Shown piece by piece: positions 8,038 through 12,241 of a DNA stretch of 12,241 bases. The DNA is from CAYPSN01 sp041907025. Its GTDB lineage: Bacteria; Patescibacteriota; Saccharimonadia; CAILAD01; JADZBC01. Positions within the stretch are counted from its first letter, which is position 1. Each line of letters starts with the position of its first letter. Location: the NCBI GenBank assembly GCA_041907025.1, contig JAYRIB010000057.1:1-12241 (forward strand), read 5' to 3'. The notes under the pieces were generated by a model. That model was not told the DNA's origin, searched no databases, and saw only the letters and a program-made list of their open reading frames with translations. The translations under genes were made by a program, and so were the position numbers.

Positions 8038-9270
8038 TTGGCGGCAAAAAACGAATCAACATTTGTAGGTCTCGACATTGGCACAAGCAAAATAGCTTGT
8101 GTGGTTGGTTTACACCAAGATGACATGGCTGAGCCGAGTATCATCGGCCTTGGTGTAGCCCAGACGACTGGCTTGCGTCGCGGTACTGTGGTTGACATTG
8201 AGGAAACGGTCGGTTCAATTACCTCCGCTCTCGAGGAAGCTGAACGGATGAGCGGTGTAACCATCGAGCACGCCACTATCAGCGTAGATGGCGCCCATAT
8301 CCAAAGCCTAAACTCTCGTGGTGTGATTGCTGTGAGTCGTGCTGATAAGGAAATATCGCGCGAAGACTTGGCCCGAGTCGAAGAGGCCGCTGCAGCTATT
8401 CAGATGGACAGTAATCGCCAAATTTTACAGGTGATTCCAAAAAGCTATACCGTTGATGGTCAGACCAATGTTGCTGACCCAGTTGGTATGAACGGCGTAC
8501 GACTTGAGGTTGATACCCACATTATTACTGCAGCCTCTCCAGCTATGAAGAATCTAACAAATGCCGTATTCAGAGCTGGAATTGCGATTGACGACCAGTT
8601 GCTCGTCCCGCTGGCCTCGGCCCGGGCAGTGCTTACCAAGCGCCAAATGGAGCTAGGTGTCGTGCTTATCGATATTGGCGCTGAAACAACTGGTATAGCC
8701 GTGTTTGAAGAGGGCGGTATTGCGCTTACGACGATACTGCCAGTTGGGTCTAATCACATTACGAAGGACTTGGTGTACGGCTTGCGTACCAACATCGATG
8801 TGGCGGAAAAACTTAAACTAGCTCATGGCAGTGCAATAAAGGACAAAGCTCGAGCTCACATCAAGATAGATTTAGCGGACTTTGGCGGTTCTGGCGTCGT
8901 GACATTGGGCGAAGTTGATAAGATTATGGCTTCACGCAGTGAGGAAATCTTTATCATGGCAACGACCGAGCTGCGCAAGGCGGGCAAGGATTCAATGCTA
9001 GCTGGTGGGGCGGTACTGACAGGCGGTGGTGCGAACCTGAAGGGCATTGAGACTTTAGCTCAGGGCATACTGAAGCTCAACGTCGCGATCGCGGCGCCAC
9101 GCGGCTTTGGTGGCATCAGCGACAGGGTTAAGGACCCTGCTTATGCTGCCGCAGTCGGGTTGATGTTGGTGGACATGCACCACGCCCCAGCTACCCATGG
9201 CGGGCTCAACAATGTTATCGGCAACACAGTCAACCAAGTAAAAGGCTTTTTTAAGAATCTTCTTCCGTAG
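8038..9270 (+). CDS. ftsA: Cell division protein FtsA
   Basis: FtsA is the actin-like ATPase that anchors FtsZ to the membrane and recruits division proteins. The 410-residue protein shows the phosphate-1 motif GLDIGTSKIACVVG (11-24), the 1C (SHS2) region at about 84-165, phosphate-2 VVLIDIGAETTGIAVFEEGG (208-227) and the adenosine motif VLTGGGANLKGI (326-337). The C-terminal NQVKGFFKNLLP (399-410) is an amphipathic membrane-targeting helix. The start is a TTG (8038) directly before the conserved N-terminus, with AGGTAGGA a few bases upstream; the short spacing may lower expression. FtsQ and other division-cluster genes are absent upstream, where map lies instead, as expected in reduced CPR genomes. 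ftsZ follows after about 300 bp with its own promoter. Confidence 0.96.
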   Translation: MAAKNESTFVGLDIGTSKIACVVGLHQDDMAEPSIIGLGVAQTTGLRRGTVVDIEETVGSITSALEEAERMSGVTIEHATISVDGAHIQSLNSRGVIAVSRADKEISREDLARVEEAAAAIQMDSNRQILQVIPKSYTVDGQTNVADPVGMNGVRLEVDTHIITAASPAMKNLTNAVFRAGIAIDDQLLVPLASARAVLTKRQMELGVVLIDIGAETTGIAVFEEGGIALTTILPVGSNHITKDLVYGLRTNIDVAEKLKLAHGSAIKDKARAHIKIDLADFGGSGVVTLGEVDKIMASRSEEIFIMATTELRKAGKDSMLAGGAVLTGGGANLKGIETLAQGILKLNVAIAAPRGFGGISDRVKDPAYAAAVGLMLVDMHHAPATHGGLNNVIGNTVNQVKGFFKNLLP

Positions 9271-9294
9271 CTAGGATTCTGTCGAGTCTAGCAG

Positions 9295-9328
9295 GCCATG
9301 TATATTATCATGGCTCTATTTTATTTTC
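9295..9328 (+). terminator. Probable intrinsic terminator after ftsA
   Basis: GCCATG (9295-9300) and CATGGC (9309-9314) form a perfect 6-bp stem with an 8-base loop, followed by a T-rich stretch containing two TTTT runs (9318-9321 and 9324-9327). The stem is short and the T-run broken, so termination may be partial and allow some read-through to ftsZ. Confidence 0.5.
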
Positions 9329-9361
9329 TAGGTATGGTTGTTGGTAACGTGGCTCATGGAA

Positions 9362-9389
9362 TGAACACCTTAGCACATAAAGTGAACAC
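9362..9389. repeat. Two TGAACAC boxes 21 bp apart upstream of ftsZ
   Basis: TGAACAC occurs at 9362-9368 and 9383-9389. The 21-bp interval is two helical turns, so both copies face the same side of the DNA. A degenerate third copy (TAAACATT) begins at 9402. The boxes end about 45 bp upstream of the ftsZ -35 hexamer. The same heptamer recurs as an inverted pair at 11761-11786. Possible binding sites for a regulator; the factor is unknown. Confidence 0.4.
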
Positions 9390-9425
9390 TAAATTTACAT
9401 ATAAACATTCACCGTCATGATTTGA

Positions 9426-9438
9426 GCAAATAATTTGC
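9426..9438. promoter_or_regulatory. Palindrome overlapping the ftsZ -35 box, candidate operator
   Basis: GCAAATAATTTGC is a perfect 6+1+6 dyad. Its right arm overlaps the TTGCAT -35 hexamer (9435-9440), a placement that would let a bound dimer block RNA polymerase. No regulator is identified. Confidence 0.4.
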
Positions 9439-9463
9439 ATTATCGAAGCGTTTTGGGTATACT
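9435..9463 (+). promoter_or_regulatory. Promoter of ftsZ
   Basis: TTGCAT (9435-9440), an exact 17-bp spacer and TATACT (9458-9463). Transcription should start near 9470, giving a leader of about 100 nt, far longer than others in this window. The -10 box is part of an imperfect inverted repeat (GGTATA at 9456-9461 with TATACC at 9469-9474). Confidence 0.65.
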
Positions 9464-9469
9464 TTTGCT

Positions 9470-9568
9470 ATACCAACGAGTAATGGTATGTGTGGCAGGG
9501 AGCTATTCCTAACCTGAAAACTGATAGTTATCAGTAGGATAGCACGCAATTATATATAAGGAGCCCCT
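9470..9568 (+). promoter_or_regulatory. Structured 5' leader of ftsZ mRNA
   Basis: ATACC (9470-9474) can pair with GGTAT (9485-9489), making a stem-loop at the predicted 5' end. Downstream, GCTATTCCTA (9502-9511) pairs with TAGGATAGC (9535-9543) through nine pairs with one bulged T. This stem encloses a second stem, CTGATA (9521-9526) with TATCAG (9529-9534), whose two-base loop would open slightly in RNA. Read as DNA, ACTGATAGTTATCAGT (9520-9535) is a near-perfect dyad and could instead be an operator. The structure ends 14 bases before the AAGGAG ribosome binding site (9558-9563). It matches no riboswitch family I recognise. Confidence 0.45.
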
Positions 9569-10972
9569 ATGGCAGAAATTCGCCCTGAGATAGAAACATT
9601 TGCACGTATCAAGGTCGTCGGCGTCGGCGGCGGCGGAAACAACGCACTTAATCGCATGATTCAGTCGAGTATTCGGGGTATAGATTTTGTGGCCGTCAAT
9701 ACGGATGCCCAGGCTCTCCATTATTCGCAAGCAACCAAGAAGGTGCATATTGGTAAGGAAGCTACTCGTGGACTTGGCGCTGGAGCCAATCCTGAAATTG
9801 GCAAGATTGCAGCCGAGGAGAGTGAGGAGGACATATTTGCCGCCTTGAAGGGTAGTGAGATGGTCTTTATTACAGGTGGTTGTGGTGGTGGTACCGCCAG
9901 TGGTGCAGCGCCGGTAATTGCTCGAATTGCTAAGGAGATTGGTGCGCTGACAGTTGCAATTATGACCAAGCCATTTGCGTTCGAAGGTGATCGTCGACGC
10001 AAGATAGCCGAGGCTGCTCTAGACGAGCTGCGCGACAAGGTTGATACCCTTATCGTCATTCCTAACGATCGTATCTTGCAGATTATCGATCGAAAAACCT
10101 CGCTTTTGGACGCCTTTGGCGCGGTCGATAACATTCTCCGCCAAGGTGTGCAGGGTATTTCTGATCTCATCACAGTAAATGGCTTGGTCAACCTTGACTT
10201 TGCCGACGTAAAATCAATCATGAGTAATGCCGGTAGCGCCTTGATGGGTATTGGCCATGGCTCGGGTGATAACCGTGCTGTGGAGGCGGTCAAGCAAGCT
10301 ATGGACTCTCCGCTGTTGGAAGTTTCTATCCAAGGTGCAAAGGGTGTGCTTATTAACTTTACTGGTGGCCGCGACATGGGTATGCATGAGATTGAAGAGG
10401 CGGCTAAGCTTATTCATGACTCAGTTGATCCTGAGGCGAACATTATTTGGGGTACTGTGCTCGACGAGAATACAACGGGCGAGATTAAGGTTACACTGGT
10501 GGCAACTGGATTTGATACGAATCGCACGCCTGCTAATCAGGTTAATAGTTTTGGGTTCTCATCAAGCTACAATCAAACTGTACCGCAGCAACCGAATCGA
10601 CACATTGAACCCGAGCCAGAGCCTGAAGTTGAAGAAATGCCTTATATTCGTCAGCAGCCACGGGCTGTGTATGATCACGACGACGTTGAGCCTCTAGTTA
10701 GGGCTGAGCCCGATGAGGCTCCACGGACGATCTTAGACGACCCTGTTACGGGCTTTGACTTCGAAGAGCCTACGGCGGAGAAGGTTGAAGAACCAAACTT
10801 GGCTGAAGTGCCACGTGCCCAGCATGCGTCGCATGAACCAATTATCGAACATACTTCTGGGTTCAGTGGTGACGAGGATGATCTCGACAAGCCTGCCTAC
10901 TTGCGCCAAGGCGTGAAGCTCGAGCAAGAGAGCGATGATGACATTCCAAGTTTTGTAAAAAAGAAGATGTAA
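9569..10972 (+). CDS. ftsZ: Cell division protein FtsZ
   Basis: FtsZ is the tubulin-like GTPase that polymerises into the division ring. The 467-residue protein has GVGGGGNNALNRM (18-30) for nucleotide binding, MTKPFAFEG (132-140) and the T7 loop NLDFADVKSIM (208-218), whose aspartates complete the GTPase site of the next subunit. The tubulin signature reads GGGTASG (106-112) where FtsZ normally has GGGTGTG; the codons ACC GCC AGT GGT are clear. After about residue 325 comes a long acidic, Pro/Glu-rich linker. The tail has two candidate partner-binding peptides: DDLDKPAYLRQ (437-447), like the usual DIPAFLR peptide, and DIPSFVKKKM at the very end. AAGGAG (9558-9563) sets the ATG. nrdR follows 25 bases later without a terminator, so the two may share a transcript. 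Confidence 0.97.
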   Translation: MAEIRPEIETFARIKVVGVGGGGNNALNRMIQSSIRGIDFVAVNTDAQALHYSQATKKVHIGKEATRGLGAGANPEIGKIAAEESEEDIFAALKGSEMVFITGGCGGGTASGAAPVIARIAKEIGALTVAIMTKPFAFEGDRRRKIAEAALDELRDKVDTLIVIPNDRILQIIDRKTSLLDAFGAVDNILRQGVQGISDLITVNGLVNLDFADVKSIMSNAGSALMGIGHGSGDNRAVEAVKQAMDSPLLEVSIQGAKGVLINFTGGRDMGMHEIEEAAKLIHDSVDPEANIIWGTVLDENTTGEIKVTLVATGFDTNRTPANQVNSFGFSSSYNQTVPQQPNRHIEPEPEPEVEEMPYIRQQPRAVYDHDDVEPLVRAEPDEAPRTILDDPVTGFDFEEPTAEKVEEPNLAEVPRAQHASHEPIIEHTSGFSGDEDDLDKPAYLRQGVKLEQESDDDIPSFVKKKM

Positions 10973-10997
10973 TGCTGGCGTGTGAGGGGAGAAAAGT

Positions 10998-11468
10998 ATG
11001 AAGTGCCCAAGGTGTAGCTCGCATGATAGCCGAGTGCTCGAATCGCGCGATGTCGAGCAAGAAAGCGTTATCCGCCGCCGCCGCGAGTGCTTGAGCTGCC
11101 AGCATCGCTTTACTACCTATGAGCGCATTGAGGCGGCCCACCTGCTGATCATCAAGAAGAATGGTGAGCGTGAACTGTTTGATCGCAGCAAGCTGGCCGG
11201 AGGCATCTATCGCGCCTTCGAAAAGCGACCAGTTTCGGCGGATCAAATAGAAGCTATTATTAGCGCGGTCGAGCAAGAGCTAAAGTCAACTGGTGAACAC
11301 GAGATCGCGAGTGTCACAATCGGTGAGTTGGTTATGGATAAGCTTCGTGAAAGCGACGACATCGCCTATGTGCGTTTTGCGAGTGTATACCGGTCTTTTG
11401 CTGACATTAAGAGCTTTGAGGCTGAGTTGAACCGACTAAAATCACAAGCCAAAAGGAAGGTCGACTAG
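10998..11468 (+). CDS. nrdR: Transcriptional repressor NrdR
   Basis: NrdR is the nucleotide-sensing repressor of ribonucleotide reductase genes. The 156-residue product has the canonical order: a zinc ribbon with CPRC (3-6) and CLSC (31-34), including SRVLESRDVEQESVIRRRREC, and an ATP-cone domain (about 46-136) that binds ATP/dATP and controls oligomer state. Length and motifs are standard. AGGGGAG (10985-10991) lies six bases before the ATG. No ribonucleotide reductase gene is adjacent, and I see no clear pair of NrdR boxes in the window, so its targets lie elsewhere. Placement behind ftsZ could tie dNTP supply to division through shared transcription, which is inference. Confidence 0.97.
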   Translation: MKCPRCSSHDSRVLESRDVEQESVIRRRRECLSCQHRFTTYERIEAAHLLIIKKNGERELFDRSKLAGGIYRAFEKRPVSADQIEAIISAVEQELKSTGEHEIASVTIGELVMDKLRESDDIAYVRFASVYRSFADIKSFEAELNRLKSQAKRKVD

Positions 11469-11483
11469 GCAGTATCATGCTCA

Positions 11484-11492
11484 TGCTATACT
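11484..11492 (+). promoter_or_regulatory. Extended -10 promoter of the small thioredoxin-like gene (leaderless)
   Basis: TGCTATACT is an extended -10 element: TG, one base, then TATACT at 11487-11492. The ATG at 11500 follows after seven bases, placing the start site at or next to the start codon. No good -35 hexamer is seen, which extended -10 promoters can do without. Confidence 0.55.
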
Positions 11493-11499
11493 AGGTAGT

Positions 11500-11730
11500 A
11501 TGAAGCTATATATCATATCTCGAGACGTGTTGCCTGCTGATGACTTACCATTGCCGTATGAGCTTTTTAGTCCTGATTCCAAGGAGGGGCAACGTATTGC
11601 TCAACTCTATAGCGTCGTCCAGTACCCAGCCTGTATTGTAACCCAGCTTGACGGTACACTTGTTCAAATATGGCAAGGGGGAATGCCCACGAAAGCAGAA
11701 TTATCTTATTACGTTCATACTCCGATTTAA
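11500..11730 (+). CDS. Small thioredoxin-fold-like protein without catalytic cysteines
   Basis: A 76-residue protein not assigned to a named gene. MKLYIISRD looks like a first strand. LYSVVQYPACIVTQLDGTLVQIWQGG carries the pattern of the thioredoxin C-terminal half: YPA as the cis-Pro loop, then two strands around a DG turn. The CXXC redox motif is missing; the only cysteine is C45 after the cis-Pro, so a redox-enzyme role is unlikely. Small proteins of this kind, ending in a SYY segment, seem familiar from Saccharibacteria, but that is recollection and was not checked. It is probably expressed alone from a leaderless mRNA and converges on the pyruvate kinase gene. Confidence 0.7.
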   Translation: MKLYIISRDVLPADDLPLPYELFSPDSKEGQRIAQLYSVVQYPACIVTQLDGTLVQIWQGGMPTKAELSYYVHTPI

Positions 11731-11760
11731 CCTGTATATGTACTGTATTGAATAATCATA

Positions 11761-11786
11761 GTGTTCAATCAAATAAATGTGAACAC
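11761..11786. terminator. Inverted repeat between convergent genes
   Basis: GTGTTCA (11761-11767) and TGAACAC (11780-11786) form a perfect 7-bp stem with a 12-base A/T-rich loop, lying between the convergent stops at 11730 and 11791. On neither strand does a clean T-run follow; the minus strand has a mildly T-rich TATGATTATTC. It could be a weak bidirectional terminator, or two more copies of the heptamer seen upstream of ftsZ. Confidence 0.4.
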
Positions 11787-11788
11787 CC

Positions 11789-12241
11789 TTAGGCTTGGAG
11801 TAGGCGGATGGTGTCCGTTCCGCCCGTTACGCCATGGTTAGTCCCGAAGGCACTAACTACTAAGTCACCCTTTTTTATATTGCCCCGTTTGCGTAGCTCT
11901 TCAAGGATGAGCCCGCTGATCTTTTGCTGGCCTGGTACTAAAAACGATTTTCCACCCCATACAATGGCTAGCTGGTTATAGGTTTTTGGATCGGGTGTAG
12001 CCATGATGATTGGTGCATTCGGTCGCAGGCTCGATATGTTACGGGCAGTGTCGCCGCTGAGTGTCTCGGCTAAGATTAGTTTGGCCGAAAGTTGTTCAGT
12101 GAGGGCAATGGCCGCGAGTGCTATGCTAGTTTGAATTTCGTTTCGATCAGTGACTTGCATGCTGTTGGTCTCACGCTCGAACACTATCCGGTAGCGCTGC
12201 TGAGATGGGCTATGTGTTGATGGCAAGTAGTTTTGTGTGGA
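11789..12241 (-). CDS. pyk: Pyruvate kinase, C-terminal domain (5' truncated by window edge)
   Basis: Pyruvate kinase makes pyruvate and ATP from phosphoenolpyruvate and ADP in the last step of glycolysis. The frame is open to the window edge; about 150 C-terminal residues are visible. They match the alpha/beta C-terminal domain: IQTSIALAAIALTEQLSAKL, AETLSGDTARNISSLRPNAPI (the Ser-Gly-x-Thr-Ala loop and the Arg-Pro), VWGGKSF, and KKGDLVVSAFG near the end. The catalytic barrel lies outside the window, so activity cannot be judged. A TTG at 12226 is an internal codon, not a start. The last residue comes just before the inverted repeat at 11761-11786. Confidence 0.92.
   Translation of the reverse strand, partial: STQNYLPSTHSPSQQRYRIVFERETNSMQVTDRNEIQTSIALAAIALTEQLSAKLILAETLSGDTARNISSLRPNAPIIMATPDPKTYNQLAIVWGGKSFLVPGQQKISGLILEELRKRGNIKKGDLVVSAFGTNHGVTGGTDTIRLLQA

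Noticed and set aside
9721..10377. 218-codon open frame antisense to ftsZ
   Set aside because: It is a shadow of strong codon bias in ftsZ; the product is low-complexity Ser/Pro/Ala-rich, with no start signal or recognisable domain.

Overview
The window reads as bacterial chromosomal housekeeping sequence of roughly balanced G+C, probably from a Patescibacteria/CPR lineage and most plausibly a Candidatus Saccharibacteria (TM7) genome. The assignment rests on protein character: short FtsA with FtsZ just downstream, an S21-led translation operon, a zinc-ribbon/pilin-like surface protein, and a small cysteine-less thioredoxin-like protein. It has not been checked by phylogeny. TGA serves as an ordinary stop codon (secD, dgkA and adk all end in it), so this is not a code-25 lineage such as Gracilibacteria/SR1.

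Layout. (1) 1-1562, plus strand: the 3' end of secD overlaps secF; together they form the Sec translocon accessory complex. (2) 1569-2702, minus strand: an unusual membrane protein with an N-terminal zinc ribbon, a (Pro-Ala)16 linker encoded by a perfect hexanucleotide microsatellite, one transmembrane helix and a type II secretion G/pilin-like C-terminal domain. It converges on secF, and the two stop codons face each other in one hairpin. (3) 2785-3334: a promoter, a winged-helix regulator and a basic 61-residue protein of unknown function. (4) 3369-5111: recJ, which looks leaderless. (5) 5127-7965: a compact operon with a near-consensus promoter, rpsU-yqeY-ybeY-dgkA-adk-map, whose genes mostly overlap. 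It joins translation and rRNA processing (S21, YbeY), lipid-carrier phosphorylation (DgkA/UdpK), nucleotide balance (Adk) and N-terminal methionine removal (Map). (6) 7984-11468: the division genes ftsA and ftsZ, then nrdR. About 300 bp between ftsA and ftsZ hold a likely terminator, two TGAACAC boxes 21 bp apart, a second promoter with an overlapping palindrome, and a long structured ftsZ leader. (7) 11487-11730: a probably leaderless small thioredoxin-like gene. (8) 11789-12241, minus strand: the C-terminal domain of pyruvate kinase, cut by the window edge.

Most genes are standard core functions. The less ordinary material is the zinc-ribbon/PA-repeat/pilin-like protein with its in-frame microsatellite, the regulatory architecture before ftsZ, a substitution in the FtsZ tubulin signature, the -10-to-ATG spacing that implies leaderless mRNAs, and the convergent-gene hairpin that pairs two stop codons. 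I see no defence system, CRISPR array, insertion sequence, prophage, tRNA or rRNA gene.
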